17,128 bases of DNA from Pleurotus ostreatus/Saccharomyces cerevisiae fusant (Eukaryota > Opisthokonta), in NCBI GenBank assembly GCA_024196135.1, contig JAMQCK010000718.1:1-17128 (forward strand), in the 5' to 3' direction. The position numbers and the translations under genes were made by a program. The notes beneath the pieces are model-generated. The model made no database searches, was not told where the DNA came from, and was given only the letters and a program-made list of their open reading frames with translations. Positions within the stretch are counted from its first letter, which is position 1, and each line of letters begins with the position of its first letter. Positions 1 through 7,838 of this stretch are shown one piece after another.

Positions 1-396
1 GTTTCAGCGGCTTCCGAATTCGTCAACGTAGTGATGCGCCCACACGCCTTCGTCGGTGTCCGAGGTATGCGCTCGACTGCTTGCGAGGTCTCAGAAATGC
101 GCGGGAGAACGGCAGGAAAGTGCGAAGGGAGAAGGGACGTAAAGACCGGTGGGGGAGAGCGTCAACGCGTGCGCTATCGCCACCCAACTCGAACTTTGAT
201 CTGGACTGCTGCGGCGGCTCTTTCCACGCGCTTTCGGCGTCGTCACCATGGCCAGTCGCATTTGCCTGATCATCGTCTACAAAGGCTATGTCTACTCTCC
301 CATGTCCATCCACCAAGGCGGCATGCGCGCGGCCTGATATTTCGCCCGCCGTGCCACTCCCATGCCACCACCATCCGGGGCTAGCGGAAGCCCGCC
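1..396. other. Unresolved left-edge segment
   Basis: No gene can be assigned with confidence. On the minus strand a reading frame runs without stops from the end of the neighbouring hydrolase gene to about position 150, but it has no ATG. A separate minus-strand piece ends in TGA at 6-4 and reads EGVWAHHYVDEFGSR, which looks protein-like. On the plus strand the same bases read EFVNVVMRPHAF in an open frame followed by a good donor (gtatgc at 65). A short hydrophobic plus-strand frame, MASRICLIIVYKGYVYS, lies at 248-298. The segment may hold terminal exons of a gene that continues to the left, on either strand, or only 3' flanking DNA. Confidence 0.3.
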
Positions 397-1400
397 TTAC
401 AGCAGACGAAGCCTCCCCGTGACCTGGTTGACGAGTCGTGCGGGTCCTGCGGTGCCAGGATCAGTCGAGCCTCGGGAGATGAGACGAAGCGTACCGATGA
501 TGCCCAGCACGGTCCTCGACCCGGCGGCGATTTGTGTCCGACCTCTACCAAGTACGTTAGCTAAAGTCGCGCCAAGCAGGTCAGAAATATCCTCACGCAT
601 CCTGGATGGAGCGCGCGCATAGGTTCAGGCTCTGCGCCTGCGCCTGTAGAGTCAGCAGCTCCTCCTCGTTCGAGCAACGCAAGGCAATCTTCGTTTGACT
701 GCGGCCGTTAGCAGGAGTTAGCGAGCTGGCGAGCTCTACTCACCCTACGCGTTCCCATTGCCTTAGAAGCTGTGATGCAAAGTTAGTGGCCCTTAGCTAA
801 CGCTTCTAATGCACGCACCAACGGGTTGGCCGAAGCCAGAGTCTTGTAGCAAGCCAGCGTCGCATGTCTGCCACGGCCATAATCACTTTCCGTGTACTGC
901 TACAGGTGAGAGCAATACGTACGAGCACCTATCACGGGTTCCCGTCAGTAGAGCCTTGCGAACGTCGATGAGAGGCCCACGTACTGAGCCGCAATTTTGC
1001 CGGAGCTCATCCCGAGGTCCTGGCGCACCACAAGCACCTAAGAAAGCGATGCATGAAGGCATGGGAGGCAGTTCATTGCGCGAGGGAACGTACCATTTTG
1101 CACTGATCACCGGGGTCAACCTTTACAGAGGCGAGGTCCCCGTCAGCGAATTCTTCATCACTGTCGCTGTCGCTTTCGTCTTCACTGTCAGGCTCTTTTT
1201 GTGGTTTACGTGCAGGAGCCTCCGCTGTGGCGCGAGCGAGTTTTCGGCGTGCGCTCTCAGCACCAGCCCAGTAGCCAGCAGAAAGTGAGGCAGCGGCCAA
1301 CGCCACACATGTACCTATTGTTGCGAGAGCTTGGAAAAGTAAATATCCCGAGTCTCTTCAGTAGAGGAGTGGACTCACATGGGGTAGAAGAGATAGCCAT
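397..1400 (-). CDS. PTH2: Peptidyl-tRNA hydrolase 2 (Pth2/Bit1 family), membrane-anchored
   Basis: Pth2 cleaves the ester bond of peptidyl-tRNAs released from stalled ribosomes and so recycles tRNA. In fungi and animals it is tethered to mitochondria. Model (minus strand): 1400-1379, 1329-1094, 1037-985, 928-923, 867-819, 769-744, 698-597, 544-495, 446-397. This gives 197 residues, and every junction keeps frame. Residues about 8-31 form a hydrophobic Ala-rich anchor. An acidic linker (DSEDESDSDSDEEF) follows, then the catalytic domain from about residue 84. Family motifs are intact: CKMVLVVRQDLGMSSGKIAA around residues 84-103, QCSHATLACYK at 104-114, and DAGRTQIAAGSRTVLGI from 164. Lys100, Asp164 and Thr168 are the expected active-site residues. 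The domain ends VTGRLRLL, as is usual for the family. The 6-nt exon at 928-923 is needed to make QCSH. The start is the ATG at 1400; an upstream ATG at 1450 reads a different frame. The first intron (1378-1330) is the least certain. The gene is divergent from Sgf11. Confidence 0.9.
923..928 (-). other. 6-nt microexon of PTH2
   Basis: The exon reads GTGCTC on the minus strand. It is preceded by an AG acceptor and followed by a gtacgt donor, between introns of 56 nt (984-929) and 55 nt (922-868). It joins GCT-CA to A-CAT and completes Gln104-Cys105-Ser106-His107, the conserved QCSH of the family. Leaving it out keeps the frame but removes Cys-Ser. Confidence 0.82.
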
Positions 1401-1547
1401 AGTCCAATACACGTCGTAGTGGTCGACAGACAAATGTCGCCGCCATCGTTGGCGGTCACCGGGTGTCCGGTCCGATCGCCGAGTTCGAGCCGAAGTAAGC
1501 GCCCTTTCGACGTTGACCGTCAACATCCTCTAAAAGGCGCCGTGATC
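1401..1547. promoter_or_regulatory. Shared divergent promoter of PTH2 and SGF11
   Basis: Only 147 bp separate the two start codons, which point away from each other, so the promoters and 5' leaders of both genes must lie here or inside each other. No clear TATA box is visible on either strand. This is inferred from gene geometry. Confidence 0.55.
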
Positions 1548-3190
1548 ATGTCCAAGTCCGAGAACGACGAGCTGCTCAACTCCCTGGTATGTCCTCGCAG
1601 CCACACACAGAATCTGCATACCCAATGGAACAGAGCTCGCGCATATTCTCCTTGCTGGTCGACGATCTCGTCATGGACGCCGCCCTCCAGGCCCACCGCG
1701 ACGCCGCGAAGAGCAGGGCGGTGTGCGCGAATTGTGGCACCTGGTACGTCGCATTCCCCCCTACATCGTGCAACTCATCTAACGCCCCTCTAGCTGTAGT
1801 GCCGGTGAACTACAATTGCTTCCGTGCACGATCATGCCCCCGCTGACCATGACGTTCCCCCATCCCTGCTAGTACGCACGCCTGGGCAGTCTGGATCGGC
1901 CTCCCCATGCAAGGCGTCCATGCTCTCGCGCTCAGGGACCCCCTCCATGTCTGACAGCCGAGGGGGAAACGGCACACCAGGCAAGGAAGGTGTGCTATAC
2001 CTGGAGTGCGTAAACTGCCAGCGTCAGGTGCGTCTGTGTTGTGTATGTATCGTGGACTCGCTGACATATAAGATTAGATCGCCTCAAGTAGGTATGCGCC
2101 GCATCTGAGCTCGTGTATGGGCCTCAGCTCGTCGCGGCGAGCAGCGGTCCGCGGGTCCGCGAAAGCGAAGTGAGTGGCACATGTACTTCACGCGTCGCGC
2201 GCCACTCATGCACGTTCAGGCAATCGGCGGAGCGGGAACGCTCGCTGTCTCCAGGGTCAGACGCTGCTGCATTGTCGGAGGACAGCCAGCCGCTGAAGAA
2301 CAAAGCAAAGTCGAAGAGCAAGAAGAAAGGCAAGTGCGGATCTCATTTATGGCGGCTTGCCTCTAATCCTATCCGCAGATGAAGCCGAGTTCAGCCTAAA
2401 GCGCAAGCGTGTAAGTTGTACTTTGTTTCCTATTGAATCCCATGCTCACAAGTCTCATCAGCCGACCTCACCCCAACCATCCCCCAAGAAGCCCAAACCA
2501 AAGCCCGCTGCATCGTCTGCAGCCAACTCACCCCGCTTCAAGAACCCTACCATCCCTCCGCCGGTGAGCCGCCCCGCGTCTTCTGCGCGTCTAGGCCCTC
2601 ACTCACGCCGCCCTTCCTCTCAACCCGTCCCCTCCGCTTCCCCCGCCCAGCAATCCCACGCCTTCAAGAAATCGCAATCAAAGGTCCCGTCCAAACTCCG
2701 CGAGTCGTCCACTGTGTCCTTCGAGCGATCCTCCTCGCCGGAGACCTCCCTCGGCTCGTTCAGGAGTCCGCCGATGGCGCATCAGACGGTCGGCGGGACG
2801 TGGGGTGCGGCGGTGAATGGGGGGAAGGGGCCGGGGAATGTGGGTAAGATGGCAGGGAACGGGGCCAGGGTCGCGGCGAACGGGAGTAAGATGGCGGCGA
2901 ATGGGAAGGTGGCGCCGGGGACGAAGGCGGGGGCAGCGGGGACCAGGCCAGCGGGTGCAGGACCGGCGGGGACGGGCCCGCCGAAGAGGATGAACGCGAC
3001 GCAGGTGAGGCAGCAGGTGCCGGTGCCAGTCCCAGTACCTATGCCTGCGCCAGCGCCCAAACCGCATTTCGCATTTGGTAAGTTGTTGCTGTATGAGAGT
3101 GGTTGGGAGTACGGCTGATATACTCTTCTCGCAGATGAGGACGAAGGGGACGAGACGGGCTCGTCGACGGACTCGAGCAGTAGTTCGTGA
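1548..3190 (+). CDS. SGF11: SAGA-associated factor 11 (Sgf11/ATXN7L3-like), long form
   Basis: Sgf11 is a subunit of the SAGA deubiquitinase module. Its N-terminal helix packs on Sus1 and its zinc finger activates Ubp8 to remove ubiquitin from histone H2B in the nucleus. Model: 1548-1586, 1634-1743, 1794-1804, 1873-2027, 2078-2169, 2220-2329, 2379-2410, 2462-3077, 3135-3190, giving 406 residues. Residues about 14-40 are the helix (FSLLVDDLVMDAALQAHRDA). The finger is C99-x2-C102-x11-H114-x3-C118 (CVNCQRQIASSRYAPHLSSC), followed by MGLSSSRR, the standard Sgf11 signature. A second cysteine cluster, CANCGTCC, lies at 44-51. The rest is a long basic Ser/Pro-rich tail with KRKR, NG and VP repeats, ending in an acidic Ser-rich tip. 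Yeast Sgf11 is only about 99 residues. The intron 2330-2378 uses a GC donor, and exon 3 is only 11 nt. Exon 3 is the least certain part of the model. Confidence 0.88.
1794..1804 (+). other. 11-nt microexon of SGF11
   Basis: After the intron 1744-1793 the frame runs into TAG at 1873-adjacent sequence unless a second intron (1805-1872, donor gtgaac, acceptor ctgctag) is removed. The 11 bases left between the two introns encode the end of CANCGTCCSA and restore the frame leading to the zinc finger. Confidence 0.6.
2330..2378 (+). other. GC-AG intron in SGF11
   Basis: The donor is AAAG|GCAAGT and the acceptor is CCGCAG, 49 nt in all. No GT donor nearby keeps the frame between the Lys/Ser stretch KSKSKKK and DEAEFSLKRKR. 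A GC donor with an otherwise perfect consensus is the usual form of this minority intron class. Confidence 0.7.
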
Positions 3191-3642
3191 TCTGCTGTAC
3201 AGGTCATGCCATTGCTCACTCAAGCGTCTCGGGCGACCCGTCACTCCCTTGAGGAAGGACATCGGACAATCTAGTACGGAGATCTTCGCCAGGTCATCGA
3301 GGACTGGACTATCGAACCAAGCTATCCGCTATCTATTCATCGCATTTCTGTACTGTTCTGTATTATATCTATTCGAAGCATCGTTCTCGCGCATCTCATC
3401 TGCTTGATCTGACAGCAACTTACACTGATTTTGACGTGCAACGAGTTCTGCTCGTGTTGCTTTTCCGACGAAGGCATAAAATAGATAGCATGCGTAGTGG
3501 CAAGAGGCCTGCCAAGGTAGCGTTACAAGGCGTAGAAATACATGACGGGCTAATAGTACATGTGGAAGTCCATAAAGTCCACTGCGAAGGGACGGTGCCC
3601 TCTCCGCATGGCCAAGAGCCTAGCGAGTTCAAAACTAGCAGA
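3191..3642. other. Convergent 3' region between SGF11 and a zinc-finger gene
   Basis: These 452 bp lie between the stop codons of two converging genes. I see only short frames with no family resemblance and no tRNA or repeat. An A/T-rich patch (gcataaaatagatag, about 3474-3488) could serve 3'-end formation of the plus-strand gene. Confidence 0.5.
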
Positions 3643-4447
3643 CTACGCTGTCGGCGAAGAGCCTGATTCGGCGTCGTCACGTCCAAGCTTTGCGCTGCCA
3701 GTGGTCAGAATGCTGGTGGCCGGAAAGCCAGCAACATTGACCATGGACCGAGACGGTCCGAAGGGGACCTTGCCCGCCCTCTGACCGGGAGCAGCGTCCG
3801 CCGTATGTTTGGTGGTGGGTGAATGGGCATGAGTGCTGAAGGAGTTCTCTTGAGGAGGCTTGCGTGGCGCTGCGTGAAAGAGTCAGCATGGGAAGGCTGC
3901 TACAGAGAAAGTACTCACTCCTTGGCGTCTTGCGAACGCTAGCCGCAGACGCGTCCGAGGCCTTGTACTCAAGCGAAGGGCCTTCCTTGACCAAGGCAGG
4001 TAGATTGTCGGCGATGATCTGGGCCTGCTCGTCTCGGTTGTCCCCTTGACGATGCTTGCAAGGAGGCTCAGAGGTTGGCCCTTCCCTGGCCACTTCCGGA
4101 AGGGCCTCACAATCGTCCGCTACTTTGGCCGCGGGATGACAGGTTGAACAGTGTCGCTCCCAGTCTGCCTTCGAGTAGTGCGTCTCGAGGGAAACGTCTT
4201 GCTTGCAGAGGGAGCAGTAGGCGAGATGCGCGCTCACGACGAATGCGGAGGGGTCCTCCTCGAGGTTAGCCTTAAGTAAGGCTTCGCGCGCCGCCTGAAC
4301 GTCGATTGCCTCCTTGATCTGATCGTCAAGGTCGGCCTGCGGCAGAAGCTTCAGGATAGCCAAAGCACAGCTGCAGGCGGTGGAAGAGCCGTCGACAGCG
4401 GGAAGACCGAGAGCAGCCAGGCGAGCCTTGAAGTCGATGGGCGGCAT
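3643..4447 (-). CDS. Uncharacterised C2HC-W zinc-finger protein (first of two)
   Basis: I do not recognise this protein. It has two exons (4447-3919 and 3869-3643, with a 49-nt intron) and 251 residues. The N-terminal third looks helical (residues 5-65, Ala/Leu/Lys/Glu-rich, including LDDQIKEAIDVQAAREALLK). A cysteine-histidine cluster follows: C78-x2-C81-x14-W96-x2-H99-x3-C103 (YCSLCKQDV...DWERHCSTC), a plausible single zinc site with a structural Trp. After residue 110 the chain is low-complexity and polar, rich in Ser, Thr, Pro and Lys, and probably disordered. The same finger pattern recurs in the gene at 6717-7838. The start ATG at 4447 begins MPPIDFKARLAAL and lies about 60 bp downstream of a TATA-like run. 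The role is unknown. Binding to a nucleic acid or protein through the finger is only an inference. Confidence 0.7.
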
Positions 4448-4507
4448 GTGGGTAGTGGCGTTGAGAGGTGCGAGGAGACAGAGGGCAAGAGGAGCAGAAA
4501 CCAGCGG

Positions 4508-4517
4508 ATATATATAT
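4508..4517 (-). promoter_or_regulatory. TATA box, zinc-finger gene
   Basis: A run of alternating A and T (atatatatat) lies about 60 bp upstream of the ATG at 4447, a normal place for a fungal TATA element. Confidence 0.45.
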
Positions 4518-5030
4518 GACAGATACTGAAAGGAATCGCTTAATGCAGTCGCATTTACGAACATATAGACCTATGTAAGACATCACTGGTGGTTGTGAAA
4601 GGGTGGAGAACGTCTGGATGCCACTGTTGGTCCTTGCCCCGGTCGAGCGAATGGCTGTCAGAGCCCACTCGACGTCCACTCTGAGGAAAGAGGTCAGTGC
4701 ACGAGCGCGTAGATCACATACCTGACCTTTTAGAGTGGCAGATCGGCAAGGTGAGCGTCAGCTGAAAGGAGCACCGGCAAAAGCCGACGGAGGTCCGAGG
4801 GGGTAATCACAGTCGCGGCATCTGCCGAAGCGCCTTGTGCACAACGGCCATGGGCCCCCTCCGAGCTCGTTCTGCTCTCGTACAACGATGCTCATGTATA
4901 GATCTTCAGCAACAAACATAGACGCATTGCTGACGGCGCCATCGATAACGACACATCGCGCCCTTCAGGTAACCTGGCAAACAGCCCGGATTCGAAGCGC
5001 GTGACTTACGGCCGGTGCGACGCAAAGTCC

Positions 5031-5036
5031 TATAAA
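5031..5036 (+). promoter_or_regulatory. TATA box, CE16 esterase gene
   Basis: TATAAA in the context tcctataaagccc lies 60 bp upstream of the ATG at 5096. The pyrimidine-rich stretch between them (ttcttcttgcctttacgtccc and beyond) fits a fungal transcription start and 5' leader. A TATA promoter suits an inducible secreted enzyme. Confidence 0.6.
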
Positions 5037-5095
5037 GCCCTCTGCGAATCTGCACCGCGTTCTTCTTGCCTTTACGTCCCTTTTCTCTGTCTTCT

Positions 5096-6484
5096 ATGGT
5101 CGCCCTCAGCGCTACAGCTCTTCTCGCCCATGCAGCCCTGGTTTTCGCGGCTCGACTGGAGCAGGGAGTTCTCTCTGTTCGGGAGCGTAACGACGGGATA
5201 CATCTGGCTGTTGGACCCTCTTGCGGGCCGCTGACTGGCACAGTCTCCGATGTCAACGCTGGTATCGATACCAGCAAGATCAAGACCATTGTGGCCTTCG
5301 GGGTGCGTATCCCTTCAGGATTCTAGAACCCAATCAAGAATTACGTTGCTTCATAGGATTCGTACACCGACGGTGGCAAGGACGACGGTTCCCCTCTCGA
5401 CCCGCCTGTTCTTGTTCCACCGAATACGGAAGCCGGAGGTGTACGTGCTTCGCCAGGTGATCGTGTTGCCAAAGCCTGATCTTGGCCTCAAAAGCGGTCG
5501 ACGGACGGTCCTACCTGGGTAGAGTACGTCGCGCAGGATCTGGGTGGTGCGACGTTGAAGGATTACGCTGTAAGTGTGCTCTCATTTTACGCAGACCATT
5601 TCTTCTAACGTTGACGCTGCAGCAATGGGGCGCCTGCATAGACCTAAGTATATGGCCCAGTAATCCCCGTAAGGTTGACTTTCTGGGGCAAAGTACGTTG
5701 TCTCGGTTGAAGGAAGCCAGAGCTGCAACAAATCATCGCTACAGTGGACACGTTTCTTGGTCAGTCGAACACGCTAGATCCAGATTCAACGCTTTACGTT
5801 GTATTCTTTGGGATCAAGTAAGCTCGCTCCCACTCGCGCTCTCGCCACCTTCATTGACTACGTTTACAGCGACTACGAAGCGTCAAAGAGTCGGTCTCAC
5901 AGCTAATCTCCTGTCAATTTCCCTGACATTTTCCTACAGCCGACGGTGACCATATGCAAGAAGCCGCAAATGTGCTACTGGACCGACTACACATCCTTGC
6001 CTCGTCGCCAACTTCCGCGCGCAACTTTCTCGTGGCCGACGTCTATGGACGTGGGGTGCACACCGCGTCGGGCGAGGCTTTCAAGCAGACCATCTACGAT
6101 GGACTGGCGGCTATGCACGGCGAGAATGGCACCTCGGTGGCTTACGTCGATTTTTCTGCTATCTGGGATGGTGAGTGGCAGATCGTTGACGGAAAATGCG
6201 AGATACCAACCGCTCTGTTCATAGGCGTTCTCGGCAGTGACCCCGGCTATGCTGCCTTCGGCTACACCAGCACGGACGCGTGCACGGAATGCACGACCGA
6301 CTGTGATCAGTATGGCTGGTGTCAAGATTGGGCGCATTGGTTTTATTGGATCGGAGGGTCCGTGTATCGATTTACATGCGACCAAAGGAAGCTGACGCCA
6401 TTACACAGTCATCCCTCGACGCAAACGATGAGGATCATGGCAGACTTGGTCTCTGAGGTCCTGAAGACTTGTGTGGTGGGCTAA
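5096..6484 (+). CDS. Secreted SGNH/GDSL esterase, carbohydrate esterase family 16 type
   Basis: CE16 enzymes are extracellular acetylesterases that remove acetyl groups from xylo- and other oligosaccharides during plant cell-wall breakdown. Model: 5096-5302, 5357-5440, 5495-5569, 5623-5692, 5745-5817, 5870-5889, 5940-6170, 6225-6357, 6409-6484, giving 322 residues. Residues 1-19 (MVALSATALLAHAALVFAA) form a signal peptide. Block I is FGDSYTDGG with nucleophile Ser71. Block II is weak (YAQWGA). WPSNP and DTFL, typical of the family, follow. Block III is GIND with Asn170. The C-terminal part carries VLGSDPGYAAFGYTSTDAC, a Cys-rich stretch (CTECTTDC) and FYWIGGHPSTQT, with His299 as likely base. 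All splice junctions keep frame. The donors of the introns at 5890 (gtcggt) and 6358 (gtccgt) are weak. Membership in CE16 is from remembered motifs and the exact substrate is not shown. Confidence 0.88.
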
Positions 6485-6646
6485 AGCAGAGGGTGAGTAA
6501 ACGTCAAAGGTATCACGGTATCGCTAACGCGCTTCGAAGGGGTAGTACCTTGTGACTGAACTTACTTGGGACTGATACGAGGTGTAACGACGACACGACA
6601 GCGCGCGGTATCTCACGTCAGCTGCAACCTGCATGAAGAAGCAAAA

Positions 6647-6652
6647 AATAAA
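6647..6652 (+). terminator. Possible poly(A) signal of the esterase gene
   Basis: AATAAA within an A/T-rich patch (about 6641-6670) lies 163 bp after the esterase stop codon. The rest of 6485-6716, between two converging genes, shows nothing else. Confidence 0.4.
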
Positions 6653-6716
6653 ATATGGAATATCATAATCGTCATGAAGGTCTATTCAGCTTCGCCACCA
6701 TTCGTATCTCGTTTTC

Positions 6717-7838
6717 TCACCCTCGCCCCCTCCTCTTTCTCTTCCCCTCGCCTTCTTCGTCCTCCAGCTCCGTTGGCGCATCTTCCTCCTCCCCGCTATC
6801 ATAGTAAGGTCCGTAGCGCCAGCCCGTCACCGGGATCCGTTGCGCTTCCCACTTTTCTTCCGAGGACTCGGCATCTGGCTCCTCGTCGACCTGCGTGTCC
6901 CTCTCGCCGTCAGCTTCGTAGGCCTCATCCACGTCCATTCCGTCTTGCAGTGATTCGTTTCGGTCACTCGCTGTTTGGTCGAGAGGTGACGCTGGGATGG
7001 AGGGCGCGGAGTCTTCCTTCTTGATTTTTGTGGGCGCGCCGGCGGCAGCACTCGCTTTCTGATCGTCGATATTCAACCCGCTTGGTCCTCCAGCCCCGCT
7101 CAGCAGGGCCATCGCGTCGGCCGCGACCATTCTATCCCTCTCCAACTCCACACCCTCCGCCGCCACCTTCTTCACCCACTCATTCACCCTCTCGTTCCTC
7201 GCTCCCATAGGCACCCGCCTCTTCTCCCTCTCCGCCCTCTCCGCCCTTTCCACCGCCTCCCGCTTCATATCCCCGATTCTCTTCCTTTGTTCTTGTTCCT
7301 TCTTCTTCTCCGCTTCCCTCTGTATTTCCTCCACCCTACCCTTGTTCTTCTCCTTGCAGGTCTTCTTGTGCTGCGCCCAGCTGCCCAGTAGGTTGAGCTC
7401 GTCCTCCGGCCGCACCTCCGTGCTGCAGACCTTGCACACCAGCCGCTGCTGCTCGACAGGGAGCTCGGGACCGGTGAAGGGAGGGTCATCTGGGTTGGTG
7501 CGAGCGATGGATGCCTGGACGTCGGTTGCACGCGCGGGAGTTGTGTACGCCAGCTCGCTGACGAGCGGGTCCTGGGTAAGAATGTAGTTGATGCTGGCCT
7601 GCGCGCGAAGGGCACGTTTATCGAGCTTGGCACGTTTGTTGTTAGATGCGCTGGGCGGGGGAGGAGAGGTTTGGGTGGCGGCGGAGCGCTTGGTTCCACC
7701 CGTCTTCCTGGTGGTACTGGCAGAAGCACGGCGAGAAGGACGAGGTGCGGGCGTCGGTGGCGGGGACGGAGAACGCGGAGGCTCGTCCGCGAGGGATAGC
7801 AGGGAAGGGCTCATAGAAGCAGGACGCTTGGGTGGCAT
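6717..7838 (-). CDS. Uncharacterised nuclear-looking C2HC-W zinc-finger protein (second of two)
   Basis: I do not recognise this protein. It is a single uninterrupted frame of 373 residues, unusual beside its intron-rich neighbours. The order is: a Pro/Ser/Arg-rich disordered N-terminus with basic patches (NNKRAKLDKR about 66-75); a zinc site C135-x2-C138-x15-W154-x2-H157-x3-C161 (VCKVCSTEV...SWAQHKKTC); a highly charged Glu/Lys/Arg helix about 163-208 that should form a coiled coil or long single helix; a region with a SUMO-type site (IKKE); an acidic stretch; the aromatic motif WRYGPYYDSGEEED; and a basic end (KRKRRGRG). The basic clusters suggest nuclear location. The finger matches that of the gene at 3643-4447. 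Chromatin or transcription work is an inference only. The ATG at 7838 is the first in frame. Confidence 0.75.
   Translation of the reverse strand: MPPKRPASMSPSLLSLADEPPRSPSPPPTPAPRPSRRASASTTRKTGGTKRSAATQTSPPPPSASNNKRAKLDKRALRAQASINYILTQDPLVSELAYTTPARATDVQASIARTNPDDPPFTGPELPVEQQRLVCKVCSTEVRPEDELNLLGSWAQHKKTCKEKNKGRVEEIQREAEKKKEQEQRKRIGDMKREAVERAERAEREKRRVPMGARNERVNEWVKKVAAEGVELERDRMVAADAMALLSGAGGPSGLNIDDQKASAAAGAPTKIKKEDSAPSIPASPLDQTASDRNESLQDGMDVDEAYEADGERDTQVDEEPDAESSEEKWEAQRIPVTGWRYGPYYDSGEEEDAPTELEDEEGEGKRKRRGRG

Larger units (their letters stand above)
4448..5095. promoter_or_regulatory. Divergent intergenic region with TATA boxes toward both genes
   Basis: These 648 bp lie between the start codons of the zinc-finger gene (-) and the esterase (+). 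A TATA-like run is close to each start. I see no further credible exon. The reading frames within it are short and unrelated to known families. Confidence 0.5.

Noticed and set aside
910..916. TGC-TCT-CAC (Cys-Ser-His) just downstream of the Pth2 microexon as the real source of the CSH codons
   Set aside because: It has no AG acceptor before it and no GT donor after it, and it would not keep frame. The GTGCTC microexon has both splice signals and the correct phase.
2678..3262. Long minus-strand open frame opposite the SGF11 tail exon
   Set aside because: It is the Arg/His/Pro-rich mirror of a GC-rich coding exon, with no family resemblance. The plus strand has a continuous spliced model.
4326..4679. 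Upstream extension of the first zinc-finger gene, or a separate small gene in another frame
   Set aside because: It overlaps the real first exon out of frame and covers the TATA-like run. The composition is not protein-like.
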